Below are positions 41,345 to 49,980 of a DNA stretch of 64,000 bases, one piece after another; the stretch's first letter is position 1; the number at the start of each line of letters is the position of its first letter. Location: positions 124,001-188,000 of the forward strand of contig JAFPWF010000034.1 in NCBI GenBank assembly GCA_017395085.1. Direction: 5' to 3'. The notes below the pieces were generated by a model. It saw only the letters and a program-made list of their open reading frames with translations, was not told the origin of the DNA and searched no databases. A program made the translations under genes and the position numbers. The DNA is from Oscillospiraceae bacterium. GTDB lineage: Bacteria > Bacillota > Clostridia > Oscillospirales > Oscillospiraceae.

Positions 41345-42733
41345 ATGCAAGAAAAAACTTATCTGAAATGGTACAACAAGATCGGTTACGGCTCCGGGGA
41401 CATTGCGGGCAATGTCGTATACGCACTGCTTTCCGCGTTTGTCATGATCTTCCTGACCGATACGGTTGGGATGAATGCGGGCGTCGTCGGCACGCTGATC
41501 GCCGCGTCAAAGCTGCTTGACGGCGTGAGTGACATTTTCTTCGGCTCGCTGATCGATAAGACCCACACGAAGATGGGCAAGGCGCGCCCCTGGATGTTCT
41601 ACGGCTACTTCGGCTGTGCCCTCTGTCTGGTGGCGATTTTCTGCATTCCGGCTGACCTGGGCGCAAAAGCCCAGTATGCCTGGTTCTTCATTGCATATAC
41701 GCTCCTCAACGCCGGTTTCTACACCGCGAACAACATCGCCTACTCCGCGCTCACGGCCCTGATTACCAAAAACAACCATGAGCGTGTACAGATGGGTTCG
41801 ATCCGCTTCATGTTCGCATTCGGCACTAGCATGCTGATCCAGACGATCACGGTAGGCCTGGTCGCCCATTTCGGAGGCGGGGCCGCCGCCTGGCGGACCG
41901 TTGCCATCATCTATGCGATTGTCGGCTTGATCACCAACTCGCTCTCGGTGTTTTCCGTGAGAGAGCTGTCTCCGGAGGAACTGGCTGAAGACGAGGTGCG
42001 GAAGACGGAAGAACTCGAGAACATGCCGGAGGAGAAATACAACCTGATCGATGCGTTCAAGCTTCTGGTCAAAAACAAATATTATCTGATGATCTGCGCC
42101 TCGTATATTCTGATGCAGATTTATTCCGCGACCCTCAACATGGGCATTTACTTCATGACCTATGTCCTGAAGAACGCAAACCTGCTCGGTGTTTTCTCCT
42201 GGGCGATCAACATCCCGATGATTATCGGCCTGCTGTTCACGCCCACGCTCGTAGCCAAGTGGGGCGGCATGTACCGGCTGAACCTGACCGGCTACACGAT
42301 CGGCACGCTCGGAAGACTCGGTGTAGTGATCGCCGGTTATCTGGGCTCGATCCCGCTGATGCTGGCCGGCACCGCCATCGCGGCGTTTGGCATGAGCCCG
42401 CTCCAGGGCGACATGAACGCGCTGATTGCGAACTGCTCCGAGTATACCTACCTGACCTGCGGCAAGCGTGTTGACGGTACGATGTATTCCTGCACTTCCC
42501 TGGGCACCAAGCTCGGCGGCGGAATCGGAACCGCTCTGGCGGGCTGGCTGCTGGCTTTCAGCGGTTATGTGGGCGGCGCCGCAGAGCAGAGCGCTTCCTG
42601 CATGAACATGCTCCACATCATGTATCTCTGGATGCCGATGGGATTCAACCTCCTGATCACCCTGATCCTCACAAGGCTTAATGTCGAAAAAGCGAACGCA
42701 GAACTGAAGGCGCAGATGAACCAGGCGTCATAA
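41345..42733 (+). CDS. GPH-family sugar:cation symporter (MelB/LacS-like)
   Basis: This 462-aa membrane transporter has about 12 helices and the GPH family pattern (glycoside-pentoside-hexuronide:cation). Visible are the N-terminal KIGYGSGDIAGN, DKTHTKMGKARPW in loop 2-3 and a cytosolic NMPEEKYNLIDAFKLL section. The EIIA domain of LacS is absent, so it resembles MelB. It probably imports the beta-galactoside that LacZ cuts. AAGGGGGAA precedes the ATG at 41345, and it is 68 bp after lacZ. Confidence 0.93.
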   Translation: MQEKTYLKWYNKIGYGSGDIAGNVVYALLSAFVMIFLTDTVGMNAGVVGTLIAASKLLDGVSDIFFGSLIDKTHTKMGKARPWMFYGYFGCALCLVAIFCIPADLGAKAQYAWFFIAYTLLNAGFYTANNIAYSALTALITKNNHERVQMGSIRFMFAFGTSMLIQTITVGLVAHFGGGAAAWRTVAIIYAIVGLITNSLSVFSVRELSPEELAEDEVRKTEELENMPEEKYNLIDAFKLLVKNKYYLMICASYILMQIYSATLNMGIYFMTYVLKNANLLGVFSWAINIPMIIGLLFTPTLVAKWGGMYRLNLTGYTIGTLGRLGVVIAGYLGSIPLMLAGTAIAAFGMSPLQGDMNALIANCSEYTYLTCGKRVDGTMYSCTSLGTKLGGGIGTALAGWLLAFSGYVGGAAEQSASCMNMLHIMYLWMPMGFNLLITLILTRLNVEKANAELKAQMNQAS

Positions 42734-42861
42734 ACAGACGGCAGCCGCCCGGCTGTTCCGGAAAGCCCTGTGCCGGGAAACGGCCTTGTTTTAGCAGCTG
42801 CCCTGTGCTAATATTGCGACAGAGACTGACATATAAATAAATTTTACGGGAGGAAAATAGA

Positions 42862-43800
42862 ATGCTGCATGAAGTGAATTTCAAGTCGTTTAACGAGAGA
42901 GATATGGTTCAGGGCTGGGTTTATGTCCCCGCCTGCGAACCGAAGGGAATCATCCAGCTGGTGCACGGCTTCGGCGAGCACTCCAGACGCTATTTCCACA
43001 TGATCGTCGCGTTCATGGACGCAGGCTTCATCGTGGCCGCCGACGACCATGTCGGCCACGGCAAGACGGCCGTCGTCAACGACACCTGGGGCGACTGGGG
43101 CGACAAGGGCGCCCACACCATGATGGAGGACGAGTACAAGCTCACAAAGCTGGTGAAGGAGATGTACCCAGGGCTGCCGTACTTCATGTTCGGCCACAGC
43201 ATGGGCTCCTTTATTGCCAGGGACTATATCGCCAAGTACGGCAAGGAGCTAGAGGGCGTCACCCTCTGCGGAACCTGCGGCGCGTTTGCCTCGGTGTCCG
43301 GCACGCTGAAGGCGATCAAGGCGGCGGTGGACGCCGGCAAGGGCGACGAAGCGGACCCGGCCTTCACCAACATGCTGTTCGGCTTCATGTTCGCGCGCAT
43401 CGACGAGCCGGTGAAGCTCGGCAACGAGTGGATCTGCCACAGCCCCTGGGTACAGAACGACCATGCCGCCGACCCCTTCGACGCCTTCACGAAACCCACC
43501 AACAACCGCTCCATGATGTACTTCTGCGAGATGATGAAGTGCATCGAGGGCACGAAATGGGCCAAAAAGGTGCCGGTTGATCTCCCCGTCTACAACATCG
43601 GCGGCGACCAGGACCCGGTCGGCAACTGGGGCGAAGGCGTCTACCAGACCACGAACTGGCTTGCCGAGACCGGCCACAAGGTGAAGACGAAGCTGTACTC
43701 CGGCTACCGGCATGAGATCCACAACTATGACGACATCAAATGCGCAGTAGAAAAAGGAATTACAGATTTCTTTGAAGACTGCATCGGCGCAAAGAAATAA
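42862..43800 (+). CDS. Alpha/beta-fold hydrolase (monoacylglycerol lipase-like)
   Basis: This 312-aa protein is a serine hydrolase of the lysophospholipase/monoacylglycerol lipase type. Visible are the oxyanion-side LVHGFGEHSRRY (near residues 33-44), the nucleophile GHSMGSF (Ser near 114), GGDQDPVGN with the acid Asp, and the His in YRHEIHN. The gene follows the GPH symporter by 128 bp with its own GGGAGG, so it may be part of the operon or have its own promoter. The substrate (acyl ester or acetylated sugar) is unknown. Confidence 0.88.
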   Translation: MLHEVNFKSFNERDMVQGWVYVPACEPKGIIQLVHGFGEHSRRYFHMIVAFMDAGFIVAADDHVGHGKTAVVNDTWGDWGDKGAHTMMEDEYKLTKLVKEMYPGLPYFMFGHSMGSFIARDYIAKYGKELEGVTLCGTCGAFASVSGTLKAIKAAVDAGKGDEADPAFTNMLFGFMFARIDEPVKLGNEWICHSPWVQNDHAADPFDAFTKPTNNRSMMYFCEMMKCIEGTKWAKKVPVDLPVYNIGGDQDPVGNWGEGVYQTTNWLAETGHKVKTKLYSGYRHEIHNYDDIKCAVEKGITDFFEDCIGAKK

Positions 43801-43827
43801 GACTGAAAAACGGCTGAAACAGAAAAA

Positions 43828-43867
43828 GGCGGTACCGGAACTGATCACTCCGGCACCGCCGTTTTTT
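43828..43867 (+). terminator. Terminator after the galactoside gene cluster
   Basis: GGCGGTACCGGA (43828-43839) pairs with TCCGGCACCGCC (43849-43860), with one mismatch, followed by GTTTTTTG. Confidence 0.9.
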
Positions 43868-43885
43868 GTTTTTATATCTCTTTTT

Positions 43886-46800
43886 TCATGGCTGAGGCGT
43901 AGGCGGGACCTGTGCTTGCGCCTGCGCCTCCGCGACGGATACTCCGGGCCAGAGCGGCGTAACAACGGAGATTGCTGTTATATACAGATTGTCTTCTGTA
44001 GCAGTATTACCGGCAGACGTGAAGGCAATCAAATGCCCAAGGCAGGTATCGCCGTAAACACAGGAACCGAACACGGTCGGGTCTGCTTCAGAAATCCGCT
44101 GATGGAACCCGAAGACCTCTTCAAAGCCCGGCTCTGTGAAGTATCCCTCCTGTACCTTCTGCAGATACTCCTCGCGGTCGTGGATCACAAAGCTGTAGTT
44201 GATGGTAAAGAACTGGATCGGGTATGCGATCCGGTCTGCCAGGGCTTCCCAGTCGTCGTTCACAATGGCCTGCTGTACCGAGGCAGCAAATTCATATGCC
44301 GGGGTACCAGCCTGGAAATGATTTTCGGGTTCCTCCGCGAAGGGATTCACCAGTCTCTCCGCTCCGCCATGGAATTCGGATTCCTCTCTGGCAAGGCCAT
44401 CTTCAACCATGGGCGCGGAAAGAGTTCCGTCGGCATTTACGTCGTACATGCCGTTCAGGCTGCCGATCGGCGTGCCGTTCCAGGTCTTGTCGCCGCATTC
44501 GGTGAAACGGAACGCTGGAGAGGGCACGTCGTGCACGTCACAGTCTGCAAAGGTGATCCCGTCGCATTTGAAGAGTTGACCGGCACCCTGGCTGCACTCA
44601 TAGATCTCGGTGCGGAGAACGGACAAGCCTGAGCAGTTCGATGCCTGAATGCCCAGGATTCCGCAGCCATAGAGGCGCATTTTCTCGAGCATGACCTGAT
44701 TGCAGTTATGGAAGTTCAGCACACCGCCGGAGCAGACACCCGGTTCCTTGGTATGCCCCGCTGTGAAACCGCCGAGGAAGAGATTGTCGCAGTTCCGGAA
44801 GCCGAGCACGTCGGCGTAGCGCGGGATAGCAGCTATGGTTGTAGCCCCGGATGCGGTATTGTTTGCCCGAATCGACAGACCGCTTACATCATGGATAACA
44901 AGCGCCGGACCGTCTGGGCTTTCCTGCCAATAGTAATATTCCGTGCCGATGCCTCCGTAATTGGACGCTGTGGAGAGATCAAAGAGTTCTCCATCCAGGA
45001 CGATGGTGCGATCAGGTCCGAGACAGGCGAGGAATTCGTCTACATTCTTAACCAAAACCTCATCGCCGACAGGAACCTCCGTCATCTGGGCGAGATCAGC
45101 GGGCTTTGGTGAGACGCGCTCAGGCGGAATATCGCGCAGCATCATCTCCGCAAGTTGTGCGCCTTCAAGGGCGTTGCCATTTATATCAGCGGCATAAATG
45201 CCACTCCCCGAATACCAGCCGCGGCTTACATCATTGCCCTCAAACCGGCATCCGTCCACTGTCGCGCCGTACTGCTGGAAGGTGAAAACTTTGGCAGCGA
45301 AGGTATTGCTCAGCACCTCGTTGGAGAGGAAGAGCGCGTTTTTTGTGAAGCTGCTGTTCAGCAGATACTGAGCCCGGTTGTCATGGATGCGGCAGTTATA
45401 GACCGTGAATCCCTCACCGTAGCTGACGCTGAAGACGTTCATGGCCTCGCCCTGGCCTTCGCGTGTCCCGTGATGATGAATATCACAGCCGCTGACAAGC
45501 ACATCCTGGCATTGGTGAACATCTACCGCACCGTAACTGCATTCATAGATATTTGAATTTACAACCGTGAGACGGGAGCAGTTCTGCGCCTGGACTCCGA
45601 GTGTGCCGCACCCGTACAGACCACATGAGTCAATGCTGACATCTGTGCAGTCTTCCAGCCGAAGCACACCGCCCGTGCAGAAACCGGGCTCCGTCGTATG
45701 GCCTGCGGTGAAACCGGACAAAGTGAGATTTGCACACCCGACAAAGCGGATGACGTTTGCGTAGCGGGGCACGGCGGCGATCGTTGTTTCATTCATTCCG
45801 GCGCCGCGAATCGTGAGGCCTTCGACGTTCTGGATGACCAGTTCCGCCCGGTTCTGCCCCTCTTCGCTCCAGACGCCGTTCCAGGAGTAATACGAGCTGT
45901 GAGTATCCGCGCCGTAGTTTGACGCGGTACTGAGATCATATTCGCCCGCGGCAAGCTCGATAACAGCGTTGGGCTGAATGGCGGCGAGGAACTCTTCCAC
46001 ATTCGTCACATGGACGGCTTCGTCAGGCTGTACCGTCTCAACATCCGCGCTTTGCGTATGTGTACCGGCAGCCATGCCGCAGCCCGCCAGAAGCACAAGC
46101 GCCAGCACCGCGGCCAGCAACCGTGCTCCGTTTCTCTTATAGTTCATGATTTGAATCAGTCTTTCTTTCAAATTCCGCTTCTCGGTGGCGAACGTGGTGG
46201 CGACTACCCCTGCGGGCAGAGCCGACGTTGCCGCCATGGACAGCAGCGTGTCGCCGTAGGACTGCTTCTCTTCGCGCGTCATGGAGCGCAGCAGCATCTC
46301 GTCGCAGCTCAGCTCACAGGCGCGGTTCAATTCCTTCCGGATCAGCCAGCCCAGGGGATTGAACCAGTGCGCCGAGAGGACCGCATTGGCGGCCCATTTG
46401 TAAAGCGTATCCGCGCGGCGGTAATGCATCAGCTCATGGCTGAGAATGTTGAGAAGGATTTCCCTGTCATATGCGCGTTCCGGAAGAACGATCTTCGGGG
46501 AGAACACACCATACATCATTGGGGTCCGTATGGTATCCGACCGGAAGAGTTCCGGCTTGCGGCCGGGGATCGAGGCATAGAGCTCACGGGTGAAGCGGTC
46601 AGGCCTGTGCAGCCCATGCCGGAGGCGAAGGGTGAACCGGAGATAAACAAAAACAGTCATCCCGAGGCTCAGTGCGGTGCCGAGCGCCCAGACGGAAAGC
46701 CAGAGCCCCGGAGAGCGCCAGTCAAAGGATCGTCTTGCCGGTGCCGCGGGCGCCTGTGTGCGGGCGCTGTCTGCCGTTTCCGGTGCCTGAACCGCATTCT

Positions 46801-47104
46801 GTGATTCGGACGGAAGGACGGGAAGCCCGGCGGGAACCGTATCGGGTTCCGCAAAGGGAATGTCTGAAACCGGATTATCACGGTTCAACGCGTAAGGTTC
46901 ACTGTAAACCGCGGTCTCGGAGGTCCCCGTCTCGGCAGCGAGCGGAATCAGGCCGGGAATGGGCAGGGCAAAGCGCAGAAGCACCAGAATCCATGCATAG
47001 TAGTACACGGTGCTGGGCATCCGCCGCAAAACGAAATAGCGCAGGGACAGGAGAAGCAGAGCAAGCGCACTGCCGCTGAGAGTCAGTGTCAGCAACAACC
47101 TCAT
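43886..47104 (-). CDS. BlaR1-like M56 metallopeptidase with tandem beta-helix sensor domains
   Basis: This 1072-aa membrane protein starts like BlaR1/MecR1: N-terminal membrane helices (residues 3-25, 35-57, 130-150) and a zinc protease M56 with HELMH near residue 222 (NILSHELMHYRRAD), with downstream ELSCDEMLL. A further hydrophobic segment (AARLLAAVLALVLLAG near residues 330-350) leads outside. In place of the penicillin-binding domain it has two right-handed parallel beta-helix modules (about residues 365-650 and 690-930), both starting with VEEFLAAI/VDEFLACL-type sequences and containing LTLSGFTAGHT-type rungs. A SnoaL/NTF2-like tail ends it. It is encoded 3 bp after blaI, so the two form one regulatory unit. 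The ligand is unknown. Confidence 0.8.
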   Translation of the reverse strand: MRLLLTLTLSGSALALLLLSLRYFVLRRMPSTVYYYAWILVLLRFALPIPGLIPLAAETGTSETAVYSEPYALNRDNPVSDIPFAEPDTVPAGLPVLPSESQNAVQAPETADSARTQAPAAPARRSFDWRSPGLWLSVWALGTALSLGMTVFVYLRFTLRLRHGLHRPDRFTRELYASIPGRKPELFRSDTIRTPMMYGVFSPKIVLPERAYDREILLNILSHELMHYRRADTLYKWAANAVLSAHWFNPLGWLIRKELNRACELSCDEMLLRSMTREEKQSYGDTLLSMAATSALPAGVVATTFATEKRNLKERLIQIMNYKRNGARLLAAVLALVLLAGCGMAAGTHTQSADVETVQPDEAVHVTNVEEFLAAIQPNAVIELAAGEYDLSTASNYGADTHSSYYSWNGVWSEEGQNRAELVIQNVEGLTIRGAGMNETTIAAVPRYANVIRFVGCANLTLSGFTAGHTTEPGFCTGGVLRLEDCTDVSIDSCGLYGCGTLGVQAQNCSRLTVVNSNIYECSYGAVDVHQCQDVLVSGCDIHHHGTREGQGEAMNVFSVSYGEGFTVYNCRIHDNRAQYLLNSSFTKNALFLSNEVLSNTFAAKVFTFQQYGATVDGCRFEGNDVSRGWYSGSGIYAADINGNALEGAQLAEMMLRDIPPERVSPKPADLAQMTEVPVGDEVLVKNVDEFLACLGPDRTIVLDGELFDLSTASNYGGIGTEYYYWQESPDGPALVIHDVSGLSIRANNTASGATTIAAIPRYADVLGFRNCDNLFLGGFTAGHTKEPGVCSGGVLNFHNCNQVMLEKMRLYGCGILGIQASNCSGLSVLRTEIYECSQGAGQLFKCDGITFADCDVHDVPSPAFRFTECGDKTWNGTPIGSLNGMYDVNADGTLSAPMVEDGLAREESEFHGGAERLVNPFAEEPENHFQAGTPAYEFAASVQQAIVNDDWEALADRIAYPIQFFTINYSFVIHDREEYLQKVQEGYFTEPGFEEVFGFHQRISEADPTVFGSCVYGDTCLGHLIAFTSAGNTATEDNLYITAISVVTPLWPGVSVAEAQAQAQVPPTPQP

Positions 47105-47107
47105 GGC

Positions 47108-47485
47108 TTATTCCACCACCTTGAACATCTGCCGGAGTTCATCCAGATCTTCCGGCGTGACGCCGTCCGAATTGACAAGGGCGGCGACCAGATCTTTCAC
47201 CCGGCCGTTGTAAACTCGGCTGACAAGATCTTCCGTAGCCCATTCGCCGTATTCCTTCTCGGTGATCAGGGGCGAATAGTAAAACACGTTTCGCTTTTCC
47301 TGACGGACAGCCCCTTTGCTGACAAGCCTGCCTATCAGGGTTTTAATGGTTGCCGGCTCCCAGCCTTTGGTTTTCTGCAGTTCTTCGCGAATCTCCGTAA
47401 CAGACAGAGCGTCCTCCGCACGCCACAGGAGTTTCATAATCTCCAGTTCGGAACCGGTGATTTTACAGGCGAGATCGTTTGACAT
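47108..47485 (-). CDS. blaI: BlaI/MecI-type transcription repressor
   Basis: This 125-aa repressor has an N-terminal winged helix (SELEIMKLLWRAEDALSVTEIREEL, then ATIKTLIGRLVSKGAVRQEK) and a C-terminal dimerisation helix pair. BlaI repressors are cleaved after activation of the BlaR1-type partner. The ATG at 47485 has GGAGG upstream; the frame is open to 47545 without support. It sits directly before the M56 gene, and its own promoter carries two matching operators. Confidence 0.93.
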   Translation of the reverse strand: MSNDLACKITGSELEIMKLLWRAEDALSVTEIREELQKTKGWEPATIKTLIGRLVSKGAVRQEKRNVFYYSPLITEKEYGEWATEDLVSRVYNGRVKDLVAALVNSDGVTPEDLDELRQMFKVVE

Positions 47486-47504
47486 GGCGATATCCTCCGG
47501 GATA

Positions 47505-47562
47505 GAGTTTACAATTGTAGCTCGAGCATCTGTAATATAGCACAAGAGTTTACAATTGTCAA
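47505..47562 (-). promoter_or_regulatory. BlaI-blaR promoter with two operators
   Basis: On the minus strand, the -35 is TTGACA (47557-47562), the spacer is 17 bp, and the -10 is TATATT (47534-47539). Two copies of GAGTTTACAATTGT lie at 47505-47518 and 47546-47559, each containing the palindrome TACAATTGTA or a close version. One overlaps the -35, and the other lies just after the start point. They are 41 bp apart, close to four helical turns, a typical BlaI self-regulated operator layout. Confidence 0.82.
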
Positions 47563-47730
47563 CCGGATAATTCTTAACAATTATTTGGTTTCTTAATACT
47601 CAGTTTTTTGAAATGATTTCTATACATGCAATAGCAGAACCCGCCCTTCCGGAGCGGGAAGGGTGGGCCTGTTTCAGAATTACTGTTCAGTTTATTTTTA
47701 CTTTCCAGTTTTTGCCTGACAGATGTATCC

Positions 47731-48615
47731 TTATCCCACACTGTGGCCGGTTCCCAGTGTCAGGTTGACATAGCCTGGGAACTGGTTGAGCTCGATGTAC
47801 ATCGGCGCGCCTTTCTGGTCGCCGTCGAAGAAAACGGTGAGATAATAGTTTTCACGGGTGTCCCCGTTCAGGTCTTTCAGCAGGGTGGAGCCGTCGATGG
47901 CTTCAAAATGCGTGTTGTAATACTCGTCGTCGGTGTCCGCAAGCGTGTATCCGGAAAAACCCCAGTATTCCGCCAGCAGGCTGCAGAAGCGGTCCACCGT
48001 GATGTCCGCAGGGAAGATGTCGCCAAAGTTGTCATAGAAGGACCAGGTCCTCGTCGTCGTTTCGCCGTCCGGGCCGGAAGGGACTTCTACTTCCTCTTCT
48101 CTCACAGGGACGGCGTCATCATCCGCATCGGCATCAATGTTGGCCATCATAATCTTTCCGGTCAGCGTGTCCACACGCAGATTGCAGCCGTATTTCTGCC
48201 TGCTCTGTTCATTCCAGGTTCTGCAATACCAGCGCACGTCGTAGCTGTGGGGGAAAAACCGGCCGTACCAGTAATCGCCGCCCTCGTATTCCTCGATCTC
48301 GACGATGGCATCCGCCGGCCCCTCGAAGGTCACATCCTGCGACAGCAACCCCATTTTCTTCCAGACTTCGACCTGTTCCCTGGCAACCTTTTCCGCCGCC
48401 TGAGGAGTGGCTACGGAAGCGTAACCGGCGTAGGCGGTCGCGCCCAGCGCCAAAATCAGTACGGCAGCGAGTGCAAACGTAATAATTCTTTTCTTGTTCA
48501 TGTGTACGGTCCTTTCCGGGGAGTGGCTGCAAAGATCGGGATCGTACTGATGTGATTCGGCAATAAGCTGCTCATCGATATTACAGATAATACTCGACAA
48601 CTGTTCCCGCTTCAT
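47731..48615 (-). CDS. Membrane partner (possible anti-sigma) of the ECF sigma factor
   Basis: This 294-aa protein has an N-terminal cytosolic region of about 38 residues, a single membrane helix (residues 43-66, IITFALAAVLILALGATAYAGYA) and a long outer domain with acidic and aromatic segments (VEIEEYEGGDYWYGRFFPHSYDVRWYC). The layout is like an anti-sigma factor, though no known anti-sigma motif (ZAS, DUF4179) is certain. Its ATG overlaps the sigma factor stop (ATGA), so the two are translated together. The outer domain is a candidate sensor. The gap 47486-47730 carries the BlaI promoter; no other gene is seen there. Confidence 0.65.
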   Translation of the reverse strand: MKREQLSSIICNIDEQLIAESHQYDPDLCSHSPERTVHMNKKRIITFALAAVLILALGATAYAGYASVATPQAAEKVAREQVEVWKKMGLLSQDVTFEGPADAIVEIEEYEGGDYWYGRFFPHSYDVRWYCRTWNEQSRQKYGCNLRVDTLTGKIMMANIDADADDDAVPVREEEVEVPSGPDGETTTRTWSFYDNFGDIFPADITVDRFCSLLAEYWGFSGYTLADTDDEYYNTHFEAIDGSTLLKDLNGDTRENYYLTVFFDGDQKGAPMYIELNQFPGYVNLTLGTGHSVG

Positions 48616-49178
48616 TCGAGCAAACCCTCCTCTCTCAAATAACGGTATAGTTTTTCACGAGTCCGGAAAAGACGAACAGAGATACGATGGCTTTTGCTGT
48701 GCGTCATGGCGGCAATATCTGAAACAGAATCCGCATACCAGTACCGGCGGAGGAAACAAAAACGATCTTCGTAGCTGAGTGTATACAGGAATCGGCTGAT
48801 TGCGGCTGAAATCTCCTTTGCTTCGTAGTCCGATTCGATATTGATCGTTGACGGGATGCATTCTTCCAGTTCATCCAGAACGAGATCGTATTGCCCGTTG
48901 CGCTTCTGCGCTGTATTACTGTGGTATTTCCATGTGGCAAGGTTGCGGGCAATTTTGCAAACATAGCTTATCAGGGGGTTGGGATTCTGAGGCGGAATTG
49001 AATTCCACACTCCCAAATAGGTATCGTTCACGCATTCTTCCACATCCTGCCTGCTGCTCAGAATATTAGCTGCCGTTTTCTTCACGGCCGCTCCGTATTT
49101 TCTGTCCAGCTCCGCAATGGCCTGTTCAGAGCGCTCATTGAACAAGGATATAATCTGATTGTCTTCCAATTGCGTCAC
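48612..49178 (-). CDS. ECF-type RNA polymerase sigma factor
   Basis: This 188-aa sigma factor has region 2 (AIAELDRKYGAAVKKTAANILSSRQDVEECVNDTYLGVW, with the helix for -10 binding) and region 4 (YEDRFCFLRRYWYADSVSDIAAM...VRLFRTREKL). The length is right for an ECF group. The frame starts at GTG 49178, but a TTG at 49169 has a better-spaced AAGGAAG. It is the first gene of a two-gene unit with the membrane partner, so it probably responds to an outside signal. Target promoters are not recognised here. Confidence 0.87.
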   Translation of the reverse strand: MTQLEDNQIISLFNERSEQAIAELDRKYGAAVKKTAANILSSRQDVEECVNDTYLGVWNSIPPQNPNPLISYVCKIARNLATWKYHSNTAQKRNGQYDLVLDELEECIPSTINIESDYEAKEISAAISRFLYTLSYEDRFCFLRRYWYADSVSDIAAMTHSKSHRISVRLFRTREKLYRYLREEGLLE

Positions 49179-49656
49179 TTCCTTTCCGCCTCACCCTATA
49201 ACTAGGGATTTGCGGACAAATATCTCAGCACAAATCAGGTTTATCTGAAAAATATAAATCTAATGCCTGATAAAAACAACTTCGCCCACAGGTTCATTGT
49301 TTTTTCCGAAGAAATGCACGGTCAGTCTTTAGAGGTTTCTGTATCGTATTCTATATATCCTGGAAAATCAATGTGAAGACTGAAAACAAAAAGAAAAGCG
49401 CCTGTGAACAAAAAAGTCTGCAGTCGTCAGGAACGCGATTCTTCGACAGAAGAAAATTTATATCATACGGATGCAAACAATCAGCCTGCCATCACCGGCA
49501 GGCTTTTTTATTTCTGCAGCAGGAATAAAAACTCCTCCTCCCCTGCCCTTGCCCTCGCCCGTGATGGGCGCTGAGAAAAAATTTCTCCGGGCATTATAAA
49601 AATCCTCTCTATCACGGCATAGGAATGTGAGAACGCAGGAAAGGAGGAAATTTTCC
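49179..49656. other. Intergenic region before the phage half-operon
   Basis: This 478-bp stretch has no convincing ORF. A terminator hairpin lies at 49483-49510. No clear promoter is seen, although 49657 needs one; AAAGGAGG at about 49641 is the Shine-Dalgarno of the next gene. Confidence 0.6.
49483..49510 (+). terminator. Orphan terminator upstream of the phage genes
   Basis: AGCCTGCC (49483-49490) pairs with GGCAGGCT (49497-49504), followed by TTTTTTA. No plus-strand gene lies directly upstream, so it may end a lost or non-coding transcript. Confidence 0.72.
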
Positions 49657-49980
49657 ATGACAGGAAAAGACAAAGCGGTTCTCGCTGAAAGGCTGAAGAA
49701 GCTGAGCGCGGACATCTCCGATCTGGCAGCGCTGTTCGAAGCAGACGGGACTTCAGCAGAGAAGGAAGCCGTAGTACCGGCCGCCCCGCCGCAGGCACCC
49801 CCGCGAACGTGCACCTATGAAGAAGTGCGGGCAGTCCTTGCGGAAAAAGCCAGAATGGGTTACCGGGTGGAAGTCAGGACGCTGATCACCAAACACGGAG
49901 CAGAGCAGCTCTCCGACATCAAAGACCCGGCGGTGTACGGAGAAATCCTGACGGAAGCAGAGGAACTCGGAAATGGCTAG
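49657..49980 (+). CDS. Rrp5-like small phage protein
   Basis: This 107-aa protein (helical N-terminus, Ala/Pro linker, C-terminal VRAVLAEKARMGYRVEVRTLITKHG) resembles the small proteins that precede DUF2800 genes in clostridial phages, sometimes called rRNA biogenesis Rrp5-like. The ATG at 49657 has AAAGGAGG upstream, and its stop overlaps the DUF2800 gene by 8 nt. The function is unknown. Confidence 0.65.
   Translation: MTGKDKAVLAERLKKLSADISDLAALFEADGTSAEKEAVVPAAPPQAPPRTCTYEEVRAVLAEKARMGYRVEVRTLITKHGAEQLSDIKDPAVYGEILTEAEELGNG

Noticed and set aside
41507-42616. Long minus-strand ORF of 369 aa opposite the GPH symporter
   Set aside because: It is antisense to a clear transporter and has a composition typical of a shadow frame (rich in Arg, His, Gln).
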